From positions 1 through 42,495 of the forward strand of contig NZ_SLVY01000027.1 of the NCBI RefSeq assembly GCF_004345605.1: DNA of 42,495 nucleotides, given 5' to 3'. Position 1 is the stretch's first letter. Each line of letters begins with the position of its first letter. Origin of the DNA: Rhodococcus sp. SMB37. Lineage in GTDB: Bacteria > Actinomycetota > Actinomycetes > Mycobacteriales > Mycobacteriaceae. The notes under the pieces were generated by a model that ran no database searches, had not been told where the DNA came from, and saw only the letters and a program-made list of their open reading frames with translations. Shown here piece after piece: positions 1-7,161 of this stretch. The translations under genes were made by a program, and so were the position numbers.

Positions 1-47
1 GTACGCGGCTGCCCGTGTCTCCCACGGAATCCTTCTCGCCACGACTG

Positions 48-67
48 CACCCCTTCATCCAGGGGTG
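48..67. terminator. Hairpin downstream of the LysR gene
   Basis: Inverted repeat CACCCC / GGGGTG with an 8-base loop lies about 57 bases beyond the stop codon of the minus-strand LysR gene. There is no T-run, as is common for actinobacterial terminators. It is a structural guess from the short stem only. Bases 1-124 otherwise show no convincing coding frame. Confidence 0.3.
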
Positions 68-124
68 TTGCATTGGCCTTCTGAATCCAAGCCGGGGACC
101 GACGACGAAAACTGCACAACGGAT

Positions 125-1069
125 TCACTCGTGTGTGATCGACGGTTCCTCGGACGGTGACGATACCGCGAGTCCCTGCGCGGCCGCGGCGGTGCGGACC
201 GCGTCGATCACCAACTGCAGCGGCCGTCGTTGTGCGTCGGCGCCGCGATGGGCGATGGAGATCGTGCGCATCAGCGGGTCGGTCAGCGCGACCACTTCTA
301 TCCCGGGTGGAGGCAGGGTCAGCCCGAGGTCGGAGACGAGGGTGACGCCCAGGCCCGCAGCGACCATCGCGAGTGCCGTCGCCTGCTCGCCGACCTCGTG
401 GTTGATCCTGGGCTCGAACCCGGAGCGTTGACACGCCATGCGCACCGCTCGGCCGAAATGTGAGGTGGGTCCGGCCAGCACCCACGGATGCTCGGCGAGA
501 TCCGCCAACGTCATGGTCTCGGCCGGTGCCGTCCCGGGAGGCATCACGGCGTGCAATCGCTCCACCGCGATGACCACCCGGGTCAACGCGGGATCCCACG
601 GCATCGGATAGTTGGAGTAATCGATCACGAACGAGAAATCCAACGTCCCGACCTGGACGGCACCCGCGGTGTCCTCCGGCGCGAGCTCCTTCGTGCGGAC
701 CTCGATGCCGGGATGCTCGACCGCGAGCAACGTCAGCGCCTTCGGCAGCAGACTCGACGCGACCGACGCCCACACGCCCCCGAGCAATCGTGCGGTGACT
801 CCGTCCTGGGTGCGTTCGAGAGCGGTCGTGGCGCGTTCCACCGAGCGGAGGATCTCCTCGGCGTGTTCGGCGAGGACGAGGCCGGCGTCGGTGAGCTGCA
901 CCCGGCGGCCATGTCGCACGAAAAGAGTTGCGCCGACGTCTCGTTCGAGTAACGCGAGCTGTTGGGAGACGGCCGAGGTGGTGTAATGCAATGCCGCGGC
1001 AGCCGCGGTCACGGTGCCTCGGCGATGTAATTCCCGAAGCATCCGTAGCCGGCGCAGGGACAGCTCCAT
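125..1069 (-). CDS. LysR-family transcriptional regulator
   Basis: 314-residue DNA-binding regulator. The N-terminus (MELSLRRLRMLRELHRRG, then TTSAVSQQLALLERDVGATLF) is the LysR winged helix-turn-helix; residues from about 90 on form the effector-binding domain. The start is placed at the internal ATG (1069) because the helix-turn-helix begins there, as in family members; the frame stays open 13 codons further upstream. It is transcribed divergently from the amino-acid dehydrogenase at 1220, so it probably controls that gene and itself from the 150-base shared spacer, which contains the 7-base inverted repeat CATTCAT (1110-1116) / ATGAATG (1144-1150). The effector cannot be read from the sequence. 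Confidence 0.85.
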   Translation of the reverse strand: MELSLRRLRMLRELHRRGTVTAAAAALHYTTSAVSQQLALLERDVGATLFVRHGRRVQLTDAGLVLAEHAEEILRSVERATTALERTQDGVTARLLGGVWASVASSLLPKALTLLAVEHPGIEVRTKELAPEDTAGAVQVGTLDFSFVIDYSNYPMPWDPALTRVVIAVERLHAVMPPGTAPAETMTLADLAEHPWVLAGPTSHFGRAVRMACQRSGFEPRINHEVGEQATALAMVAAGLGVTLVSDLGLTLPPPGIEVVALTDPLMRTISIAHRGADAQRRPLQLVIDAVRTAAAAQGLAVSSPSEEPSITHE

Positions 1070-1219
1070 ACCGCCAGGGTAAGGGCTGTGTAGGAACCGT
1101 GAACGCAATCATTCATGTTTCGTAACTGGACGCGGGGTCGTGGATGAATGCACGCTGGCGTTGTCAGCCGATTACTCGTGGCGACGAAAATTTACTGCGG
1201 ATGATTGGGGTGGCTCACT

Positions 1220-2458
1220 ATGACCTCGACGATGGAGCGTGCGTTCGGGCAAGGACCGGACAACAGAGAACAAGGTCCCCGTGAGCCTCTCTTGAGAATG
1301 ACCTGGACCGACCCGGTCACCGGAGCGCACGGCTATCTCGTCGTGCACACCTCGGTGTCCGGGCTTTCCACCGGCGGCACCCGAATGAGGGCGGGTTGCA
1401 CGGTGTCGGAGGTCGAGGATCTGGCCCGCGGGATGGCGGCGAAGACCGCAGTGTTCGACCTGCCGGTCGGCGGCGCGAAGGGTGGCATCGACTTCGACCC
1501 GAAGGATCCCCGTGCGGTCGGTGTCCTGGAGCGGTTCTGCCACGCGATGCGTCCGTGGCTGGACACACATTGGGTCACCGCGGAGGATCTGGGGGTGCCT
1601 CAGCATCTGATCGACGACGTCTTCGCGCGGCTCGGACTCCAGCAGTCCTACCACGCGGCGATCGGGCGCGCCCCGGATCCGGAACGGACGCTGCAGCGCG
1701 TCCGGACGGCGCTGAACGCGCCGGTGACCGGCGGTTTCCTGCTAGGAGATGTGGTCGGTGGGTACGGCGTCGCGCAGGCGTGCATCGGCACCATGCACGC
1801 GCACGAATGGGCATTGGCCGACACGACCGTCGCCATCCAGGGCATCGGCACCATGGGAGGTGGTGCCGCATGGTATCTGCATGAGGCCGGCGTTCGCGTG
1901 ATCGCTGTCGCCGATGCCGCAGGCACGCTGTACTGTGCCGACGGACTCGACATTCCGGCTCTACTGGAAATGCGTGACGCCTACGGGGAGATCGACCGCA
2001 CGCGGGTCCCGGCGCACGTTCAACAGTTGCCGCGCGCGGCCGTGGTCGGTGTCGCGGCAGACATCTTCGTCCCCGCCGCGATCTCGTATGCGATCACGAC
2101 GGACAACGTCGACCAGGTCGCTGCGAAGGTTGTGGTCGAGGCCGCGAATGCTGCGACGACCCCGGAGGCCGAGGTGGCACTGATCGGCCGAGGTATTCCG
2201 GTGGTTCCGGATTTCGTTGCCAATGCTGGGGCTGTCGCCTGGGCGTGGTGGGTGCTGCTCGGTCAGGTCGGCGACGATCCGGAGGATTCGTTCCTGCGGT
2301 TGCGTACCGAGATGCTGGCCAAGGTCGCGCTGCTGGTCGAGCGATGGTTGCTCGATCGGGTGCCGCCGCGACAGACCGCGGACGAGTTGGTCGCTGCTCA
2401 CCACCGTGCGTCGGCGCTGGTGGATCCTGGTGCGGTGCCGGTACTGGTGATTCCGTAA
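1220..2458 (+). CDS. Glu/Leu/Phe/Val dehydrogenase family enzyme
   Basis: 412-residue oxidative deaminase of the glutamate/leucine/phenylalanine/valine dehydrogenase family. The N-terminal catalytic domain carries STGGTRMR, the substrate lysine in GMAAKTA (K75) and the catalytic lysine in PVGGAKGGI (K87), followed by the expected TAEDLG. The Rossmann domain has the dinucleotide motif GIGTMG near residue 205 and the late VANAGAV motif. ATG at 1220 is preferred because GGGGTGG ends six bases before it; an in-frame TTG lies at 1205. Which amino acid is used (branched-chain, phenylalanine or glutamate) is not resolved. The neighbouring divergent LysR gene suggests substrate-induced expression for amino-acid catabolism. 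Confidence 0.85.
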   Translation: MTSTMERAFGQGPDNREQGPREPLLRMTWTDPVTGAHGYLVVHTSVSGLSTGGTRMRAGCTVSEVEDLARGMAAKTAVFDLPVGGAKGGIDFDPKDPRAVGVLERFCHAMRPWLDTHWVTAEDLGVPQHLIDDVFARLGLQQSYHAAIGRAPDPERTLQRVRTALNAPVTGGFLLGDVVGGYGVAQACIGTMHAHEWALADTTVAIQGIGTMGGGAAWYLHEAGVRVIAVADAAGTLYCADGLDIPALLEMRDAYGEIDRTRVPAHVQQLPRAAVVGVAADIFVPAAISYAITTDNVDQVAAKVVVEAANAATTPEAEVALIGRGIPVVPDFVANAGAVAWAWWVLLGQVGDDPEDSFLRLRTEMLAKVALLVERWLLDRVPPRQTADELVAAHHRASALVDPGAVPVLVIP

Positions 2459-2471
2459 ACGTTCCTTCCGC

Positions 2472-2514
2472 CGTGCGGGTTTCCTCACGAACATGACCAT
2501 CGGAAACCCGCACG
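2472..2514. terminator. Perfect 13-bp inverted repeat between convergent genes
   Basis: CGTGCGGGTTTCC (2472-2484) and GGAAACCCGCACG (2502-2514) are exact reverse complements separated by 17 bases. The repeat starts 13 bases after the dehydrogenase stop and ends 35 bases from the stop of the convergent methyltransferase, so a bidirectional terminator is the simplest reading. Confidence 0.65.
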
Positions 2515-2549
2515 ACGCGAGGAAAGTCTTTCTCGTACCTGACAGGTCG

Positions 2550-3263
2550 TCATCGCGGATCGGTGCTCCGAGTGCACACGAGCATCGCGTTGGCACCGGC
2601 TTGGAACTCGTAATCGACGCTACGAATGTCAGTGGTGATGCCATCGTCGGCGAGACGCTGTCGCAGGGCGTCGAGATGCGGATACTCGGTCTGATCCAGA
2701 GTGACGAGAGGGAAGATGCGCACCTCGGCGGCGGCGACCCTCATGAGTTCACACACAGCATCGTGGTGGAACGACAGATCGAGCCGATCCGCGTAGCTGA
2801 ACAGCAGGTGAGAGCTGAGCACCAAGTCGAACGCTTTGTCGTCGAACGGCAATCGGGGGAGTCCGCCTGCGATGTAGCGCTCGGGATGTGCGCGGCGGTC
2901 GTCCGAGAACCGACGGCCGGCTTCGCTGCGTGAGAAGGCGTGATCGTCCGGATCTGAGAAGAATGTCCATACATAATCGTCCGCATGACTGCGGCAGTAC
3001 CGGTTGCCCCGATCGGATTCCCGCTGAGCCATAGTTGCCAGGTCAATGGTCGTGTACTGCCCATAGACCGGATCACACGCGGCGACGTCGCCGCCGGCGG
3101 CACACACTTCGGCAGTGAAACTTGCAGTACCGCCGGGACAGTCGAGGGTCCGTCGACGCAGGTCGTCTTCGGTGAGGGTGAACATCGTTCGGTACTCCGC
3201 CAGTGACCGTGAACTGACGAGGATGTCGCCGATCGTGGTGGGTGGATCGGATTCTGTCGGCAT
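2550..3263 (-). CDS. SAM-dependent methyltransferase-like protein
   Basis: 237 residues. LDCPGGTASFTAEVCAAGG followed by ACDP looks like the glycine-rich SAM loop and following acidic residue of a class I methyltransferase. Later, PFDDKAFDLVLSSHLLF matches the usual motif after it (a [D/E]xFDLV strand), and a C-terminal EVRIFPLV strand completes the fold. The start at 3263 has GGAG six bases upstream; an ATG four codons earlier (3275) lacks a comparable site. The substrate is unknown. It is a single gene, convergent with the dehydrogenase and bounded by the 2472-2514 repeat. Confidence 0.7.
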   Translation of the reverse strand: MPTESDPPTTIGDILVSSRSLAEYRTMFTLTEDDLRRRTLDCPGGTASFTAEVCAAGGDVAACDPVYGQYTTIDLATMAQRESDRGNRYCRSHADDYVWTFFSDPDDHAFSRSEAGRRFSDDRRAHPERYIAGGLPRLPFDDKAFDLVLSSHLLFSYADRLDLSFHHDAVCELMRVAAAEVRIFPLVTLDQTEYPHLDALRQRLADDGITTDIRSVDYEFQAGANAMLVCTRSTDPR

Positions 3264-3489
3264 CGAAGGCTCCATCGAATCGGGGCCGCCTGCACTGACG
3301 TCGTCGTCCGCCTCTCAGAGCCGAGCCGCCAGCGGAAGGCGACTCGGGACACGTGTAATGGTCACGACCGCCGGAGCGGCCGCCACCAGGTACGCGCAGT
3401 GGACAACATACGGATACCGTAGCGGAAGCGGCCTTCGATTGCGGAGCCGGAACTGAGCGTCCCACCGGTTGCGGGGTTTCCGAGGGTCG

Positions 3490-3509
3490 CGTGTGGGAAA
3501 ACCCACACG
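3490..3509. terminator. Hairpin CGTGTGGG-AAAA-CCCACACG
   Basis: Perfect 8-bp stem with an AAAA loop. It lies about 52 bases beyond the stop of the small minus-strand protein at 3562-3780, a position expected for its terminator, although no T-run follows. Bases 3276-3489 upstream of the methyltransferase hold no convincing gene. Confidence 0.45.
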
Positions 3510-3561
3510 GCGGGAGGGAAGTTCACGATGTATGTCTTGGCTGTCGCCTCGCCCGACACTC

Positions 3562-3780
3562 TCAAATGAGATCTTTGCTCAGTGCTGCCGGTGGAACCTG
3601 CGTGTGATGTTGGAGATCGACACGCCGCGCGCCGCACGCGTCGCAGAGGACGTAGAGCACTCGACCCATCGACGTAGAGTGACTCGACTCGACTGCCCAT
3701 CCGTGTTCGTGGGTGCGGCTCTGCGTATCGACGGACGTGGGATCGTTGTAGATTTCCCGTGTGATCATGCCTACCACCAT
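3562..3780 (-). CDS. Small CxxC-containing hypothetical protein
   Basis: 72-residue frame reading as a compact protein: an N-terminal region with HEHGW, then LYVLCDACGARRVDL, a CxxCG pair that could be half a zinc-binding site, and a C-terminal PPAALSKDL. Two histidines (HH) follow the cysteines, so C2H2-type metal binding is possible. It begins 14 bases from the start of the divergent CGNR gene, or 26 bases if the internal ATG at 3768 is used, so the two share a promoter region. I do not recognise a named family. Support is protein-like composition and context only. Confidence 0.45.
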   Translation of the reverse strand: MVVGMITREIYNDPTSVDTQSRTHEHGWAVESSHSTSMGRVLYVLCDACGARRVDLQHHTQVPPAALSKDLI

Positions 3781-3794
3781 GATGTAATGCCGTT

Positions 3795-4337
3795 ATGCAT
3801 CTCAACCCTTACGGCGAGTATGCAGTCGTCCTCGCCGCGTCACTGGCCAATGACTGGCCCGCCACGCGCGCTGAGATCGAGGCGCGAACCCGGGACGTCG
3901 GGATGACGATGAAATTCGACGAGGCGCCGGACGACCATGCACTCACCCGGATGGTCATCGACGAGTGGTTGACCGTGGTCGACGCGTCCGACCCGCAGGA
4001 ACGCGCACGCCTGCTCAATGCGCAGATGGCGAGTGCTTCGGCGTATCCGCGGCTGACCGATCACGACGGCGAGGGGTGGCATCTGCACTACCGCGCCGAA
4101 GAGAAATCGTTACCCGACGTGCTCCGATCCGTCATCAGCGTCGGTACAGCGCTGCATCTCACCACCCGCGGGATGCACCGTCTCGGACGGTGCGCCGCGG
4201 GCCGGGTTCCGGGCGATCCGTGCTCGGCCGTCGTCGTCGACATCACCCGCAACGGTCGTCAGCGGTACTGCTCTGTGCGCTGCGCGAACCGCGATGCCGT
4301 CCGTCGACACCGGGCGAAGGCCGAACCCGGTCGCTGA
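3795..4337 (+). CDS. CGNR zinc-finger / ABATE-domain protein
   Basis: 180 residues. The C-terminus YCSVRCANRDAVRRHRA is the CGNR zinc-finger signature (here CANR), which in this family follows a stress-related ABATE domain; residues 1-115 fit that domain by position and length. An extra GRCAAGR...DPCSAVVVD supplies the first cysteines of the finger. Members are putative DNA-binding regulators. No Shine-Dalgarno sequence precedes ATG 3795, so the gene may be leaderless. It is divergent from the small CxxC protein. Confidence 0.8.
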   Translation: MHLNPYGEYAVVLAASLANDWPATRAEIEARTRDVGMTMKFDEAPDDHALTRMVIDEWLTVVDASDPQERARLLNAQMASASAYPRLTDHDGEGWHLHYRAEEKSLPDVLRSVISVGTALHLTTRGMHRLGRCAAGRVPGDPCSAVVVDITRNGRQRYCSVRCANRDAVRRHRAKAEPGR

Positions 4338-4349
4338 GTCGAGGCAGAA

Positions 4350-4814
4350 TCAGGAACGAGTCGCCTCGGCGAGTTCGGCGAGTCGGTCCACTGAGGCCGC
4401 AAGCTTGTCCGATGTGGTGGCACGTGCGCGTTCGAGCCGCGACTCGTCGGTCAGTTCGGTCCAGTCGTAGGTGTGCGTGACGCGGACGTGATTCTCGTCG
4501 ACCGGGTCGAGCTCCCAGCGCCACAGGTGTCCGGGTGGGCGCCCGCCCTGCGGTGACGGCCGCCAGGCGATCAGACGGCCTTCCTCGTACTCCACGACGT
4601 GATTGTCCCGGATCTTGCCGTTGTTGAGGGTCATGGTGAACACGTCGCCGACCGCCTGCACTCGTTGGCCGGGTGCTGCCTGGGCGAGGTTGTCGTTGCC
4701 GTCCCAGCGTGGCTGCTGCGTCGGGTCGGCGATCAGTTCGAATACAACTTCGGGCCGGGCCACGATGACTCGGCCGGCGCTGACGACGGTGGCGATGTCG
4801 TTGTCCTCGGTCAT
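4350..4814 (-). CDS. SRPBCC-fold (START-like) protein
   Basis: 154 residues. The pattern of a short N-terminal strand (AGRVIVARPEVVFELIADP), tryptophan-rich PRWDG, a central beta-sheet (WRWELDPVDENHVRVTHTYDW) and a long C-terminal helix is that of the polyketide cyclase/START-like SRPBCC superfamily, which binds hydrophobic ligands. ATG 4814 starts directly before the first strand. The gene faces a DUF4442 gene divergently with 57 bases between, and a small palindrome (4848-4863) lies in that spacer. No ligand can be inferred. Confidence 0.75.
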   Translation of the reverse strand: MTEDNDIATVVSAGRVIVARPEVVFELIADPTQQPRWDGNDNLAQAAPGQRVQAVGDVFTMTLNNGKIRDNHVVEYEEGRLIAWRPSPQGGRPPGHLWRWELDPVDENHVRVTHTYDWTELTDESRLERARATTSDKLAASVDRLAELAEATRS

Positions 4815-4847
4815 GGTTCGATCCAACCACAGCCGCCTCGCCCCGTT

Positions 4848-4863
4848 CTTACTTCGGAGTAAG
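4848..4863. promoter_or_regulatory. CTTACT-TCGG-AGTAAG palindrome in a divergent spacer
   Basis: Six-base arms around TCGG, sitting eight bases before the DUF4442 start and 33 bases from the SRPBCC start. TTACTTCGGAGTAA is a plausible TetR/MarR-type operator or could form a UUCG-like hairpin in the DUF4442 leader. No regulator gene is adjacent. Confidence 0.35.
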
Positions 4864-4871
4864 GTAACGGC

Positions 4872-5357
4872 ATGGAATCTGCCCTGACATCGACATATCG
4901 AAGCTGGTTGAAGCTGCCCCGCAATGCCGTGGGTTCCGCGCTCTTCTCGGTAGGCATGTGCGTGCGCGTGCCTTTCTTCGCAACGGTGCTGCCCCGCGTC
5001 ACTCAGCTCGAGCCTGGCCGCTGCGAGGTGCGAGCCCCGAAATGGTGGGGCGTCCACAACCATCTCGGTACCTTCCATGCAATCGCCGCGTGCAACCTCG
5101 CCGAAGCGGCCATGGGGATGCTCGCCGAGGCGACAGTGCCCTCGACGCATCGATGGATTCCGAAGGCGATGTCCACCCAGTACCTCGCCAAGGCAGAATC
5201 CGGTCTTCGCGCGGTGGCCGAACTCGGCTCGCTCCCGGACTTCGCATCGGTTCCCGAAGGTCTGGAACTGGTTGTCCCGGTGTGTGTCTACGACACTGCC
5301 GGAACCGAGGTCGTGCACGCGGACATCACGATCTGGGTCACTCCCCGCGGGCAGTGA
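4872..5357 (+). CDS. DUF4442 hotdog-fold protein (putative thioesterase)
   Basis: 161 residues. The motif WGVHNHLGTFHAIAACNLAEAAMG corresponds to the helix and active-site region of DUF4442/PaaI-like hotdog thioesterases (N-H-x-G-T pattern, first 20 residues of the hotdog helix). The C-terminus has alternating beta strands ending in EVVHADITIWVTP. Family members are thought to hydrolyse acyl-CoA thioesters, but activity is unproven here. It is divergent from the SRPBCC gene. Confidence 0.75.
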   Translation: MESALTSTYRSWLKLPRNAVGSALFSVGMCVRVPFFATVLPRVTQLEPGRCEVRAPKWWGVHNHLGTFHAIAACNLAEAAMGMLAEATVPSTHRWIPKAMSTQYLAKAESGLRAVAELGSLPDFASVPEGLELVVPVCVYDTAGTEVVHADITIWVTPRGQ

Positions 5358-5499
5358 GACTGGGCCGCATCTGGCTGTCCGGAATTCGACGACGGGGACA
5401 AGGTTCGCGCGCGCGTGTCGGCTTCCTGCTCCCGCGATTGCGCGCGCGGCAACACCAGGGTGGTTGCGGGAAATGGAATGCTCACATCCATGGGCCTTG

Positions 5500-5519
5500 A
5501 CCTCGAGTGGACTCGAGGT
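5500..5519. promoter_or_regulatory. SoxR/MerR-like operator overlapping a -35 element
   Basis: ACCTCGAGTGGACTCGAGGT is a perfect 9+2+9 palindrome. It overlaps TTGACC (5497-5502), a good -35 hexamer, which is the arrangement used by MerR-family activators; the arm pattern CCTCxAGT/ACTxGAGG matches the known SoxR box (CCTCAAGT...ACTTGAGG) except for one base per arm. The downstream MBL-fold gene begins 48 bases later. No merR/soxR gene lies in this window, so the regulator must be encoded elsewhere. Confidence 0.6.
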
Positions 5520-5566
5520 TGCACCGTGGAGTTGTGGTTCAACACTGACAACGAGGAGCAACAACG

Positions 5567-6211
5567 ATGCGTCAAGTACTGCCTGACCTGTGGGAAACAC
5601 AACAAGACAATCCGTTCCCCGGCCTGACTACCCATGCCTACCTGTGGACCGGAAACACCAACGTGCTGTTCTACTCGGTCGCCGGCGAGGCCGACTTCGC
5701 CGCATTGGAACGACGAGGCGGATTCACTGATCAGTATCTGTCTCATCAGGACGAAGCGGGGCCGATGCTCGGAAGGATCACCGACCGGTTCGGTGCGAAG
5801 TTGCATGCACCCGCTGCCGAGGCCGACGCGATCGGCCGGCACGCACGCATCGACGTCCCGCTGGTGGAGCGGCACACCGATCACAATGGAGTGGAAGTGA
5901 TTCCGACACCCGGGCACACCATCGGCAGTGTCTGCTATCTCGTTCCGGGCGCGGACGGAGCCCGCTACCTGTTCACCGGCGACACTCTGTTCGTCGGTGC
6001 GTCAGGAGAGTGGACGGCCGGCTACATCGAAAGCTTCAGCGACGCCCGTACCCTGGCCGACAGTCTGCGGCTGTTGGGCACGCTGACACCGGATGTGGTG
6101 ATCTCCAGTGCTTTCCCCAGTGAGTCGGCGGTGCACAGAATCGACTCACAGCAATGGACTGCCCACGTCGACCAGGCCCTGGCCGGGCTGTCTGGTGCCG
6201 TGACGCGCTGA
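5567..6211 (+). CDS. Metallo-beta-lactamase-fold protein with altered metal site
   Basis: 214 residues. The MBL scaffold is clear: an N-terminal AYLW..NVLFYS strand, IPTPGHTIGSVCYLV (third metal histidine) and LFTGDTLFVG (bridging aspartate). The usual HxHxDH motif after the first strands is replaced by LSHQDEAG, and the C-terminal histidine region reads ISSAFP, so at most part of the dinuclear site remains. GAGGAG eight bases upstream fixes the start. It probably responds to the SoxR/MerR-like operator at 5500-5519, hinting at a redox or electrophile-stress role. Catalysis is uncertain. It ends five bases from the convergent phosphotransferase gene. Confidence 0.75.
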   Translation: MRQVLPDLWETQQDNPFPGLTTHAYLWTGNTNVLFYSVAGEADFAALERRGGFTDQYLSHQDEAGPMLGRITDRFGAKLHAPAAEADAIGRHARIDVPLVERHTDHNGVEVIPTPGHTIGSVCYLVPGADGARYLFTGDTLFVGASGEWTAGYIESFSDARTLADSLRLLGTLTPDVVISSAFPSESAVHRIDSQQWTAHVDQALAGLSGAVTR

Positions 6212-6216
6212 GGTTG

Positions 6217-7128
6217 TCAGACCGGGTTGAGCATGGCGGCTGCTGTGGTGAGGTCGGCTTCTGCTTGGGTGGTCAGGGCGTAGAGGGCGTATCCGATGGG
6301 GGAGGCGTCCCACAGATGTGCGGCCTGGGCTGCGAGCCCGGGGTACGTGCGCCCTCCGGCAGCAGCGTAGGAGTCGATGGTGGCGTGCAGCATCTCCTCA
6401 CCGACGGCGCCGTACTGGGCGGACATGTCGCGGGCCGGGTCGTCGACACGGGCGGTGGTCCAGTCGAGGATCCCGGTGATCGCGCCGTTCTCGCCGAGCA
6501 GGACATGCGCGGGGTAGATCTCACCGTGTGTCATGACTGTCTCTTCCGGCCAGCAGCTCTCGTCCTCGAGCCAGGTCTGCCATGCCCGGCTCAGGGACGG
6601 GGCGACGGTGAAAGCCGCACTCACTCGCTCGATGTCGTCTCGCCATGACTGGCGTACCTGGGCGGGGCTGCGTACCTCGACGCCCGCGGCTTCTGCCTGC
6701 TGCGCGCCGATGGAGTGCAGGCGGGCCAATAGGTGTCCCAGGCGCCGGGCGTAGTCGGGGCTGGCAGGGTCCATGTGCCAGACAGGTTCTCCGGTGTCGG
6801 TGAGGGTCAATCCGGGCGCGCCGGGTAAGGCAGGATAGGCGATCAGCTCCGGGGCGCGGATCTGCCAGTGTGGGACGGCGATACCGGCCTCTGCCAGGAC
6901 GGGGGAGACCAGGTCGAGGATGCGCATTTCGGTGGCCATGCCCGCAGAGACGTCGTCGCGGCGTGGTACGCGCAGTACCCAGCGTTGCCCCGTGTCGTCG
7001 GAAGCCATGACTACGCGGTAGTCCAGGCCGGCTTCGTTCACTGTGGCGTCCTCCACGGACAGGTGCACGCCGTGCGCAGCGGCGAGCGAGATGGCGTCGG
7101 AGGCGGCGAAGGAGGTCATGCCCCTCAC
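6217..7128 (-). CDS. Macrolide 2'-phosphotransferase-like kinase (Mph family)
   Basis: 303 residues, the length of Mph enzymes, which phosphorylate the desosamine 2'-OH of macrolides. Strong family landmarks are VNEAGLDYRVVMA, RWVLRVPRR, ILDWTTARVDDPARDM (magnesium-binding D222) and AAGGRTYPGLA near the C-terminus. The catalytic-loop HGD aspartate is replaced by glutamate (THGEIYPAHVLL, E203), with the histidine at the following metal-binding position (H208) as in Mph. GTG 7128 has AGGTGA upstream; ATG 7119 is the alternative. The gene lies 33 bases downstream of glpD on the same strand and could be co-transcribed. Whether it confers resistance is open. Confidence 0.8.
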   Translation of the reverse strand: MRGMTSFAASDAISLAAAHGVHLSVEDATVNEAGLDYRVVMASDDTGQRWVLRVPRRDDVSAGMATEMRILDLVSPVLAEAGIAVPHWQIRAPELIAYPALPGAPGLTLTDTGEPVWHMDPASPDYARRLGHLLARLHSIGAQQAEAAGVEVRSPAQVRQSWRDDIERVSAAFTVAPSLSRAWQTWLEDESCWPEETVMTHGEIYPAHVLLGENGAITGILDWTTARVDDPARDMSAQYGAVGEEMLHATIDSYAAAGGRTYPGLAAQAAHLWDASPIGYALYALTTQAEADLTTAAAMLNPV

Positions 7129-7161
7129 GATTTCACCTATGTGAAGGCGCGGTCCAACGGT

